The notes under the pieces were generated by a model. It searched no databases. It had not been told where the DNA came from and saw only the letters and a program-made list of their open reading frames with translations. 33,149 bases of DNA, from contig DASRDE010000357.1 of NCBI GenBank assembly GCA_035652755.1, positions 1-33,149 of the forward strand, given 5' to 3'. Positions within the stretch are counted from its first letter, which is position 1. The number at the start of each line of letters is the position of its first letter. The DNA comes from DASRDE01 sp035652755 (GTDB taxonomy: Bacteria > Vulcanimicrobiota > Vulcanimicrobiia > Vulcanimicrobiales > Vulcanimicrobiaceae). The position numbers and the translations under genes were made by a program. This document shows positions 24,193 through 31,210 of the stretch, piece after piece.

Positions 24193-24950
24193 GCGCCGCT
24201 CAAGAACGCGCGCAGTATCGCGTTGAACGCTTCGGGCGCGTCGGCGTTGGCGACGTGGCCCGCGCCCTCGAGTACGCGCAGACGCGCGCCGGGAATTTCG
24301 CGCGCGATCGTTTCGGACATGGACGGCGGTGCGATCGTGTCGCGTTCTCCGCAGACGACGAGCACGGGACAGGCGATGGACGAAAGGATGTTGCGGTAGT
24401 CGCCCGTCCATGTGGCATGGGTGGCGGCAATATACGAGTCGACGCTCTTGCACGCCATCTGCGCGATCGTTTCGTCCGTGCGCTTCCCCGGCGGCATGCC
24501 CAGCCGCGCCGCGCGCTCGCGCGCGAACTGTTCCATCGAACCCGCTTGCCGCACGGACGCAACGATCGTGCGAACGTACTGGGCGCTGTCCGGATACTGC
24601 GCGAAGCTGCCGACGAGCGTGAGCGAGAGCAGCCGCTCCGGCGCGCGTTTGCAGAGCTCGAAGGCCACGACGCCGCCCAAACTGCAGCCGACGAAATGAA
24701 AACTCGCCGCGGCCGCCGCGTCGGCAACGGCCAGGACGTCGTCCGCGTAGCCTTCGCGGGTAATGTCCTGCGGCGCAGGCTCGGGCTTGGGTACGCCGTT
24801 GCCGCGAAGTTCGACCGCAAAGCAGCGATACTCGGTGCGCAGCGCCTGCACCTGATCGTCCCAGATCGCCGCCGTCGAACCGACGCCGTGCACGAAGATA
24901 ACGGGCGGGCCCGTGGAGCCGCAGACCCGCGCCGTTGCCGGTGCCGTCAC
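24189..24950 (-). CDS. Alpha/beta-fold hydrolase
   Basis: 253 residues, single-domain alpha/beta hydrolase. The catalytic triad is visible: nucleophile S90 in GCSLGG, acid D204 in CGERDTIAP, and H232 in GAGHVANAD. The oxyanion motif HGVGSTAAIWDDQ is at residue 21. The pattern resembles 3-oxoadipate enol-lactonase/esterase-like members of the family; the substrate is not predictable. Start GTG 24950 overlaps the polX stop as GTGA (24947-24950), so it is translationally coupled to polX. A functional link is not obvious. Confidence 0.88.
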   Translation of the reverse strand: MTAPATARVCGSTGPPVIFVHGVGSTAAIWDDQVQALRTEYRCFAVELRGNGVPKPEPAPQDITREGYADDVLAVADAAAAASFHFVGCSLGGVVAFELCKRAPERLLSLTLVGSFAQYPDSAQYVRTIVASVRQAGSMEQFARERAARLGMPPGKRTDETIAQMACKSVDSYIAATHATWTGDYRNILSSIACPVLVVCGERDTIAPPSMSETIAREIPGARLRVLEGAGHVANADAPEAFNAILRAFLSGA

Positions 24951-26674
24951 GCCGCGCGCGAGCGCTTCTCGCGCACGAAGGCCATCACGCCTTCGAGCGG
25001 GCGCGCATTGAGCACGTCGGCCGGCTGCAGCCCGGCGCGGCGCGCTTGGCTCACCGCGAGCTCGACGTTCGGTAGTTGGTCGACGTCGTGCGCATCGCTG
25101 TCCGTCGTAAAGACGACGCCGAACGTTTTAGCGCGCGCTGCCAAGGCGGACGGCAGATCCAGACGCATGGCCTGACCGTCGATTTCAAGCGCGGTGCCGG
25201 TACGCGCCGCCGCAGCAAAGACCGCATCGTAGTCGAACTCGTACCCCGCGAATCCATCGAGCATCCGTCCGGTCGGATGACCGATGATCGAAACGAAGGG
25301 GTTCTCGCAGGCGCGGATCAGCCGTGCGGTCATCGCGTCGCGTCCGATGTTGAACGCCGAATGCACGCTCGCCACGACGATGTCGAGCTGCGCGAGCAGC
25401 TCGTCGGGATAATCCAGGCTCCCGTCCGGCAGAATATCGACCTCGCTGCTTGCCAGCGTCCGTATTCCGTAACGTGCGCCAAGCGTGCGAATGCGCTCGC
25501 CTTGTTCGCGCAGCCGCTCGACGGTCACCCCGTACGTCCTTCCGCGCCCCTGTGAGTGGTCGGAGATCGAGTGGTATTCGTATCCGCGCGCGGCGGCAGC
25601 TTCAATCATCGCTTCCAGACTCTGGTTTCCGTCGCTGTACGTGCAGTGCATGTGAAAATCGCCGCGGATGTCGTCCAGCTCGACCAGGGCCGGCACCTGC
25701 CTAGCCAGCGCGAGTTCGATCTCGCCCATGCCGCTGCGCAGCTCGGGCGGAATGTACTGCATGCCCAGCGCTTCGTAGACGCCCGCCTCCTCGGAACACG
25801 TGATCACTTCGCCGTTCTCGAGCCGCAGGATGCCGTTCTCGCTCACGCGCAGACCGCATCGCACCGCGTACTCGCGCAGTTGGATGTTGTGCTCGCGGCT
25901 TCCGGTGAAATGCTGGAGCAAATTTCCGTACAAGTGGTCGGGCAGTACGCGCAGATCGATCTGCAGCCCGTCTTCGAGCCAAATGCTCGCTTTGGTGGGA
26001 CCTTCGGCCAGCACGGCGCGCGCGCGATCCCAGCGCGTGAAGCGCTCGATCACGTCCGCGGAACAATCCGACGTGCAGACGACGTCGATATCGCCTACGG
26101 TCACCTCGGCGCGCCGCAAGCTGCCGGCGTACTGCAAGCGGTGCACGGGCGGGCCGCCCTGGAGATGCTCGACGATCTCACCGGCAAGCGCACGCGCACG
26201 CGCGAGCGGCGTTCTTCGCTGCCTTCCGCGATAGGCGAGGATACCGCGACGGATGTTTTCGATCGTTTTCGGGCCCATGCGCGGCGCCTGCGCGAGCGCG
26301 CCTCCGTCGATCGCCGCTTCCAACTGCGTCAGCGATCCGATGCCGTACTGATCGAACAGCATCGCCGCGGTCTTAATGCCGATTCCGGAGACGCCCAGAA
26401 TTTCGAAAATCGAAGCCGGGTAGCGCTGCTGCAAGGTTTCGAAGGGTTCGCACGTGCCGGTCCGCGCGATCTCCTCGATGATCGCCGACAGCGTTTTACC
26501 GATGCCGGGAAGGCTCTTGAGCTCTCCCGCCGCGATCAGGTCGTGCACCGGCGCCGCGTTTTCGAGCGCCGCGGCGGCGCGCTCGTACGCCATGAACTTG
26601 TAAAAGGACTCGCCGGACAGCTCCATGAGCGTTCGCATCCGCATGAGGATCCCGGCGATCTCCGTATTGGTCAC
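24947..26674 (-). CDS. polX: DNA polymerase X family protein with PHP domain
   Basis: 575 residues, matching bacterial PolX. The N-terminal helix-hairpin-helix region (about 1-150) has LKSLPGIGKTLSAIIEEI and a second copy, LGVSGIGIKTAAML. The nucleotidyltransferase palm has GSLRR at 184-188 with catalytic aspartates D195, D197 and D240 (GDIDVV, LQIDLRV). From about 338 the PHP phosphoesterase domain carries H341/H343 (HMHCTYSDGN), SISDHSQG, SSEVDIL, SVHSAF, IIGHPTGRM and TDSDAHDVDQL. It acts in base-excision and gap repair, with 3' exonuclease activity in PHP-type enzymes. The start is GTG 26674; the next ATG downstream would remove conserved N-terminal residues. See the leaderless promoter entry. 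Confidence 0.93.
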   Translation of the reverse strand: MTNTEIAGILMRMRTLMELSGESFYKFMAYERAAAALENAAPVHDLIAAGELKSLPGIGKTLSAIIEEIARTGTCEPFETLQQRYPASIFEILGVSGIGIKTAAMLFDQYGIGSLTQLEAAIDGGALAQAPRMGPKTIENIRRGILAYRGRQRRTPLARARALAGEIVEHLQGGPPVHRLQYAGSLRRAEVTVGDIDVVCTSDCSADVIERFTRWDRARAVLAEGPTKASIWLEDGLQIDLRVLPDHLYGNLLQHFTGSREHNIQLREYAVRCGLRVSENGILRLENGEVITCSEEAGVYEALGMQYIPPELRSGMGEIELALARQVPALVELDDIRGDFHMHCTYSDGNQSLEAMIEAAAARGYEYHSISDHSQGRGRTYGVTVERLREQGERIRTLGARYGIRTLASSEVDILPDGSLDYPDELLAQLDIVVASVHSAFNIGRDAMTARLIRACENPFVSIIGHPTGRMLDGFAGYEFDYDAVFAAAARTGTALEIDGQAMRLDLPSALAARAKTFGVVFTTDSDAHDVDQLPNVELAVSQARRAGLQPADVLNARPLEGVMAFVREKRSRAA

Positions 26675-26689
26675 GCCGGAACTATAGCA
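26675..26689 (-). promoter_or_regulatory. Extended -10 promoter element for polX, probably leaderless
   Basis: Reading the minus strand, TGCTATAGT (26689-26681) is an extended -10 box (TGn plus TATAGT), followed by exactly 6 nt (TCCGGC) and then the GTG start at 26674. With normal spacing, transcription would begin at the GTG itself. No Shine-Dalgarno sequence is present in the 6 nt. No good -35 is apparent, which is acceptable for an extended -10 promoter. Confidence 0.5.
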
Positions 26690-26755
26690 CACCGCCCGCC
26701 TGCGTTCATGCCGGAATGGGGAGCCGCCCGTGCGCCCGGCGAAGGCGCGCGGGAG

Positions 26756-27868
26756 ATGAAGCCGCGACTGCCGCCCGGAATCTTCAATCTGCCCGTCGAG
26801 AAGATGCGCGACGGCTACTACTCGGATGCGTATTTCAACCGCGCGCGGGACGTTCTGGAACGCGACGGACGGCGGCCGATCGTGCGCATGCAGGTCTTTC
26901 AGCGCAGCGACGCGGTCGTCTGCGGTATCGACGAGGCGATCGCGATTCTGCGGCTCTGTTCGGGCCGGCGGCACGGGGGAGCGTGGGAAGACGGATGGGA
27001 CGCCCTGACCGTACGCGCGCTGCGCGACGGCGACCGCGCTGCGGCCTACGAGACTGTAATGTCGATTGAAGGCGACTACACGCTGTTCGCGCATCTGGAA
27101 ACCTGTTACTTGGGCGTGCTCAGCCGGCGCACGCGAATCGCCACCAATGCGCGCGCCATCGTCGACGCTGCCGCGGGCAAGCAGGTGCTCTTCTTTCCCG
27201 CACGCTTCGATCATCATTTGGTGCAAACCGGGGACGGCTACGCCGCATACATCTCCGGTGCGCTGGGCGTTTCGACGGATGCAAACGCGGAGTGGTGGGG
27301 TTCGCGCGGCATGGGCACCGTTCCGCATGCGCTCATCGCCGCTTACGGCGGCGACACGGTACTGGCGACGCAGAAGTTCGCGCAGTATGCCGACCCGAAG
27401 GTCAACGTGATCGCGCTGGTCGATTTCGACAACGACTGCGTGAGCACGAGCCTTGCCGTCGCGAACGCGTTGGGCGAACGTTTGTGGGGCGTTCGGCTGG
27501 ATACGTCCGGAACGCTCGTCGATCGCTCCCTGTGGGAGATGATGGGCACGTTCAAACCGACGGGCGTCGTCCCCGAACTGGTCTTCAACGTCCGCCGCGC
27601 ACTTGACGCCGCCGGACACGCGCATGTAAGAATCGTCGCCAGCGGCGGATTCACCGCCGAGCGCATCCGCGCGTTCGAATCCGCGCGCGTTCCGGTCGAC
27701 GCTTACGCGGTCGGCAGCGCATTCTTCGCGGGTGCCGGGGCGTACGACTATACGGCCGATATCGTCGCTCTGCACGAGAACGGTGCGTGGCGAGCGTGTC
27801 ATAAGACCGGGCGTCCCGAACGCCCGAATCCTCGCTTGAAGCGCGTCGAGGTCGATGGCGCTGCTTGA
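26756..27868 (+). CDS. pncB: Nicotinate phosphoribosyltransferase
   Basis: 370 residues from ATG 26756 (GAAGG about 10 nt upstream); an in-frame ATG at 26708 would add 16 residues of low-complexity sequence. It makes nicotinate mononucleotide from nicotinate and PRPP in NAD salvage. Features: GYYSDAYFNRARDVL at the N-terminus, YTLFAHLETCYLGVLSRRTRIATNA, FPARFDHH, SRGMGTVPHALIAAYGGDT (His region), LVDFDNDCVSTSLAVA, GVRLDTSGTLVDRSLW and the phosphate-binding VASGGFTAERIRAFE. It is divergent from polX. The last 14 nt overlap the ABC-like gene. Confidence 0.9.
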   Translation: MKPRLPPGIFNLPVEKMRDGYYSDAYFNRARDVLERDGRRPIVRMQVFQRSDAVVCGIDEAIAILRLCSGRRHGGAWEDGWDALTVRALRDGDRAAAYETVMSIEGDYTLFAHLETCYLGVLSRRTRIATNARAIVDAAAGKQVLFFPARFDHHLVQTGDGYAAYISGALGVSTDANAEWWGSRGMGTVPHALIAAYGGDTVLATQKFAQYADPKVNVIALVDFDNDCVSTSLAVANALGERLWGVRLDTSGTLVDRSLWEMMGTFKPTGVVPELVFNVRRALDAAGHAHVRIVASGGFTAERIRAFESARVPVDAYAVGSAFFAGAGAYDYTADIVALHENGAWRACHKTGRPERPNPRLKRVEVDGAA

Positions 27869-28415
27869 ACTGCGCGCCGCGGCATACGTGCGCGGCGGCA
27901 CGTCGGCGCCTCCGGTCACCCTCGCGCTGAATGAGGGCGAAAAACTCGCGCTGGCCTGCAGCGGCGAAGCGCCGGCGCGCGCGATCGCGATGATGGCTGC
28001 GGGGCTGGTGATTCCGACCAGCGGAACGGTCTTCGTCGCCGCGTTCGATCCGCGCATTCAGCCCGTGCAGGTCAAACGCATCACCGGTTTCGTCCCGCAC
28101 GAGGCGCCGCCGCTGGAATTTTCCTCGTTCACCCAATACGCCGAGTACCGCGCCGCGCTGTGGGGATTGCCGCGAGCGCAAAGCGTGGTGCGCGCCCGCG
28201 CGTTGCTGCTTAAATTGCAAGGCGTCCACGAACAGTTCGCCTATCCGCTCGCCGGCGCGCTCTTGAGCGCGCCGCGCCTGCTCGTACTCGACCGGCCGCT
28301 GGCGGCATACGCGCCGCAGATCCTGCGCGCGGCCGGCTCGTGCGCCATCTTCTCCACTCATGCCGATCGGCAGGAAGCCGAACGCTTCGAGCACGCATGC
28401 ATCGCGGCGGTCTGA
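27855..28415 (+). CDS. ABC ATPase-like protein lacking ATP-binding motifs (pseudo-ATPase)
   Basis: 186 residues, shorter than usual ABC ATPases (220-300). The overall order is that of an ABC domain: strand LLELRAAAYVRGG, a Walker A position, AGLVIPTSGTVFVAAFDP (the usual GLxxPTSGxVxVxGxDP), a Q-loop region GFVPHEAPPLEFSSF, Walker B strand APRLLVLDRP and an H-loop STH. The key residues are gone. The Walker A position reads CSGEAPARA, without the invariant Lys; the LSGGQ signature is missing between HEQF and AYPLAGALL; and the Walker B Glu is Arg (DRP). It therefore cannot bind and hydrolyse ATP in the standard way. It is coupled to pncB (14-nt overlap) and to the downstream membrane gene (19-nt overlap). 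Confidence 0.75.
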   Translation: MALLELRAAAYVRGGTSAPPVTLALNEGEKLALACSGEAPARAIAMMAAGLVIPTSGTVFVAAFDPRIQPVQVKRITGFVPHEAPPLEFSSFTQYAEYRAALWGLPRAQSVVRARALLLKLQGVHEQFAYPLAGALLSAPRLLVLDRPLAAYAPQILRAAGSCAIFSTHADRQEAERFEHACIAAV

Positions 28416-29032
28416 CGCGAAGCGCAGCGACGATCGCGATCGCCGGCGCGCGTTTGCGGCGCGACTCGCTGGCGGTTGCCGTAGCCATCGGTGCCTGCGC
28501 GCTGCTGGGGTACCTGCAGCGCTATGACGACGCGAACCTTCGCCTTGCCGGTGCAATCCTGTTCGGTTCGTCCGCGGCGATCGTCGCCGCGCTCCTCCAG
28601 CGCAGCGGGCGCGCGGGCCATCTGGAGCTTTGCGAGCAGAGCGCGCCGCTCTTCGGGCGCGAATTGGCGCGCGCCAGAGCGTTGGTACCCTGTTCGATCG
28701 CAACGGGCGCATGCGCGGCATACTGGCTGGTCTGCGGATGGTACGCTCCGGTCGATCCCGCCCGCGCGCTCTTGACGTTTGCCGCGGCGAACTTGGCGGG
28801 GGTCGTCGCGCTTCGCGCCACGACGGAAACGGGAGCGGCGCGCTGGCTGTGGCTTGGCAGCGCGTGCGCGATACCGCCGTTGACCTTCGCCTTACAGCAA
28901 ACGCCGATCGCGGCGGCGATCGGCGTTTGCACGGTAGCGGGATTCACGGCGCTGCGCCAATACGGCGAAGCGCTTGCGCGCTACGATCCGCTAGACGGCT
29001 TGAGCCGCCGCGGACGCAGCGAGTTTTTCTAA
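28397..29032 (+). CDS. Polytopic membrane protein paired with the ABC-like gene
   Basis: 211 residues from ATG 28397, overlapping the ABC-like gene by 19 nt. About six hydrophobic segments are visible, including LAVAVAIGACALLGYL, LAGAILFGSSAAIVAALL, SIATGACAAYWLVCGW and AAAIGVCTVAGFTALR. A soluble loop (RSGRAGHLELCEQSAPLFGRELARARAL) follows the second helix, as in ABC-2-type permeases. I do not recognise a named family. By position it would be the membrane partner of the degenerate ATPase. The 3' end overlaps the convergent PfpI gene by 42 nt. Confidence 0.65.
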   Translation: MHRGGLTRSAATIAIAGARLRRDSLAVAVAIGACALLGYLQRYDDANLRLAGAILFGSSAAIVAALLQRSGRAGHLELCEQSAPLFGRELARARALVPCSIATGACAAYWLVCGWYAPVDPARALLTFAAANLAGVVALRATTETGAARWLWLGSACAIPPLTFALQQTPIAAAIGVCTVAGFTALRQYGEALARYDPLDGLSRRGRSEFF

Positions 29033-29554
29033 GATCGCGCGATTGAACTGCTGCAGATCTTCAGGTGTGCGCGACGTGACCCAATTGCTGTCCTGAACCA
29101 CGGGCTGGTCGCGATACAGCCCGCCCGCGTTGCGAATGTCGTCGGAGATCGCGTTCACGCCCGTCAGCTGCCGGCCGCGCACGATCTGGGCGGAGATTAA
29201 GACCTGTGGTCCGTGACAGATCGCGAACATCGGTTTCTTGACCGCGTCGAACTCGCGCACGAAGCGCTGAACTTCCTTATTCATCCGGATGTGATCCGGG
29301 GACGTGCCGCCGGGTATCAGCAGCGCATCAAAATCTTCGGCAGTGACGTCCGCTACCAGCTCCTCGGCGCGAACGGTTCCGCCGTCGTCCAGCCCGCGCT
29401 TGCCGCGGATGCGCTGGCGCGCTTTTTCGTCCACACCGACGATCGTGACGATGGCCCCGGCCTCTTCCAGGGCGCGGCGAGGCTCCGTGAGTTCCGATTC
29501 CTCGTATCCGTCGCCCACCAGGGCGGCGATACGCTTTCCTTCGACTGATTGCAT
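28991..29554 (-). CDS. DJ-1/PfpI family protein (general stress protein 18-like)
   Basis: 187 residues from ATG 29554, with GAGGAGA about 11 nt upstream. It is a type-1 glutamine-amidotransferase-like fold of the PfpI/YhbO/YraA group. The nucleophilic elbow AICHGPQ places the reactive Cys at C113 with H114, and a Glu lies near residue 18 (GDGYEESEL). Family members act as glyoxalase/deglycase-like or stress enzymes; protease activity was claimed earlier and is uncertain. It stands 47 nt after the XRE-type gene on the same strand and may be read through from it. The convergent membrane gene overlaps its end. Confidence 0.9.
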   Translation of the reverse strand: MQSVEGKRIAALVGDGYEESELTEPRRALEEAGAIVTIVGVDEKARQRIRGKRGLDDGGTVRAEELVADVTAEDFDALLIPGGTSPDHIRMNKEVQRFVREFDAVKKPMFAICHGPQVLISAQIVRGRQLTGVNAISDDIRNAGGLYRDQPVVQDSNWVTSRTPEDLQQFNRAILEKLAASAAAQAV

Positions 29555-29601
29555 CCGGCGACGATTCTCCTCACTCTCTCTTTCCCCCGTCGCGCTGCAG
29601 G

Positions 29602-30105
29602 CTACAATTCGCCGCCCGTCTCCTGCACCGCCGTGCGGAGCAAGTAGGCGAACTCGAGCTCGATCTTGCCCTGGGCATCGAGCACCGAGTCCTCGGCCAG
29701 CGCGCGCAGGGCGGGGTTGCGCCGCGTCATGTCGGCCTCGGGGACCTGGTGGCGGGGATTGATCTCGCGCATGTAGATCCGCGCGTCGTACCGGATCTCT
29801 CCGTCGGGCAGGAAGAACAGGGGGTCCAGTCCGCCGGCATAGACCTCCAGCGAGAGCATCTGGGTGCGCTGCATGAACTCGATTGGCCGAGTCCGCAGGG
29901 CCGCGGCCAGGCGCGCAAGGGCGCTGATCCCCACGCGTTTGCGCCCGTCCAAAACCATATCGAGCTCCTCGCGGCCGATGCCGCACGCTCGCGCTAGCGC
30001 CTCGTGTTCCACGCCGCGCTCGGCGGCTAATGCGCGCAGCGCGCCGCCGAAGCGTTCACCGCCCGCAGTCCCGCGCACGCCGTCCCAAACCGGCTCGCCG
30101 TTCAT
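29602..30105 (-). CDS. XRE-type helix-turn-helix protein with an unknown C-terminal domain
   Basis: 167 residues. Residues about 20-77 fit a Cro/C1-type five-helix DNA-binding domain (ALRALAAERGVEHEALARA, then GIGREELDMVLDGRKRVGIS and ALARLAAALRTRP). The remaining 90 residues (LSLEVYAGGLDPLFFLPDGE, MREINPRHQVPEADMTRRNP, FAYLLRTAVQ) match nothing I know. It may sense a ligand or partner. The start ATG overlaps the Rieske stop as ATGA (30102-30105) and has GGAGG 4 nt upstream, so it is the last gene of that operon and probably its regulator. Confidence 0.7.
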   Translation of the reverse strand: MNGEPVWDGVRGTAGGERFGGALRALAAERGVEHEALARACGIGREELDMVLDGRKRVGISALARLAAALRTRPIEFMQRTQMLSLEVYAGGLDPLFFLPDGEIRYDARIYMREINPRHQVPEADMTRRNPALRALAEDSVLDAQGKIELEFAYLLRTAVQETGGEL

Positions 30106-30416
30106 GTTTCCTCCACCGGTTCGTCGCTTACGAACAGATCCTCGCCGCGGCGAACGATCTCGAAACGGCGCACTCGCGCGAAATCACCCAGGGTCATCTT
30201 TCCGCTGCGCACGTCGAAGCACCAGCCGTGCCACGGACAGGTGATCGTGGCCGATTCCAACCATCCGTCGGCGATCGGGCCGCCTTGATGCGGACAACTA
30301 TTCTCCAGTGCGTAAAATTCGCCGTCGACGTTAAAAAGCGCCACGTCGTAACGCGGCAGCGCGAACGCGCGGCCGGTGCCCGGCGGCACGTCGTGCACCG
30401 AAGCGATTCGAATCAC
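30102..30416 (-). CDS. Rieske [2Fe-2S] ferredoxin
   Basis: 104 residues from GTG 30416, which overlaps the SDR stop as GTGA (30413-30416). The cluster ligands are C41/H43 (SCPHQGGPI) and C60/H63 (TCPWHGWCFD), the usual pair of CxH and CxxH motifs. The size and the absence of a catalytic domain fit a stand-alone Rieske ferredoxin of the NirD/BphF type. It would carry electrons to an oxygenase or reductase, but none is encoded in the visible part of the operon. Confidence 0.9.
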   Translation of the reverse strand: MIRIASVHDVPPGTGRAFALPRYDVALFNVDGEFYALENSCPHQGGPIADGWLESATITCPWHGWCFDVRSGKMTLGDFARVRRFEIVRRGEDLFVSDEPVEET

Positions 30417-31183
30417 CCGAATAATCCCGTTACTAAACCGCCGTCGATCGAAATTGTTTGGCCGGTTATATAGCGCGCGGGCTCGCCGCAAAGAAAGGCC
30501 ACGAGCGGAGCAAATTCGTCCGGCTGCGCAACGCGTCCGATCGGCACCTCAGCTCCCGCGCGGCGCAGCTGCCCTTCGTCGCCTCCGTACAGCGAACGCA
30601 GGCGATCGGTATCGATGCGTCCGGTCGCTATTGCATTGACGGTAACGCCGTCTTTGGCAACCTCGCCGGCGAGCGTTTTAAGCGCCGCGACCAGCGCGGT
30701 GCGATAGATGTTGGAGAGCGCGAGCGTGGCGATGGGCTGTTTTACCGACGTGGACGTGAGCGCCACGATGCGTCCCCAGCGGCGTTCGCGCATGCCCGGC
30801 ACTACGCCGTCGATCAATTGCAGCATCGAACGGAGCACGCCGCGGTAGCCTTCGTCCCACGCCTGCGGCGACATTTGCGTGAACGTTCCCGGCTTGGGCC
30901 CGCCGCTGTTGGCGACGAAGATGTCGACGCCGCCGAACGCATCCGCGGCGTCGCGCACCAGCAGATCGATGCTCCGGGAATCGGTCAGATCGACGGTAAA
31001 CGCACGCGCGTCGCTCGCGCCCGCGTTGCGCGCTTGCTCGGCGACGTTCTCGAGCAGGTCTTTGCGGCGGGCCGCCACGGCCAAACGAACGCCTTCCCGC
31101 GCCAATGCCAGCGCGCACGCTTTTCCGAGCCCCGAACTCGCGCCCGTGACGAGCGCGACGCGGTTGCGGATTCCTAAATCCAT
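30413..31183 (-). CDS. Atypical SDR family oxidoreductase
   Basis: 256 residues from ATG 31183. The Rossmann fold is clear: TGASSGLG at 13-20, VDLTD, and NSGGPKPG in place of the usual NNAG. The active-site serine is around S144. The positions expected for the catalytic Tyr and Lys of YxxxK are S157 and R161 (LSNIYR), a replacement I have seen in a subgroup of SDRs with an LSNxxR motif. Classic Tyr-based ketone reduction is therefore doubtful. The protein ends in ISIDGGLVTG, as normal for cofactor-binding SDRs. It sits between the MFS and Rieske genes in one operon. Confidence 0.85.
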   Translation of the reverse strand: MDLGIRNRVALVTGASSGLGKACALALAREGVRLAVAARRKDLLENVAEQARNAGASDARAFTVDLTDSRSIDLLVRDAADAFGGVDIFVANSGGPKPGTFTQMSPQAWDEGYRGVLRSMLQLIDGVVPGMRERRWGRIVALTSTSVKQPIATLALSNIYRTALVAALKTLAGEVAKDGVTVNAIATGRIDTDRLRSLYGGDEGQLRRAGAEVPIGRVAQPDEFAPLVAFLCGEPARYITGQTISIDGGLVTGLFG

Positions 31184-31210
31184 AGCGTTCGCATTCCCCA
31201 CAGGGCGCAA

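Noticed and set aside
25556..26755. Long upstream extension of the pncB frame, antisense to polX
   Set aside because: polX motifs on the minus strand are unambiguous; the known NAPRT N-terminus begins at 26756.
26675..28057. Extension of the polX frame upstream of GTG 26674
   Set aside because: It would overlap all of pncB antisense; PolX proteins begin close to the TNTEIAGIL segment.
27855..28415. Reading the ABC-like gene as a pseudogene
   Set aside because: The frame is intact, overlaps both neighbours in a coupled manner, and retains fold-level residues; a pseudo-enzyme is more likely than decay.
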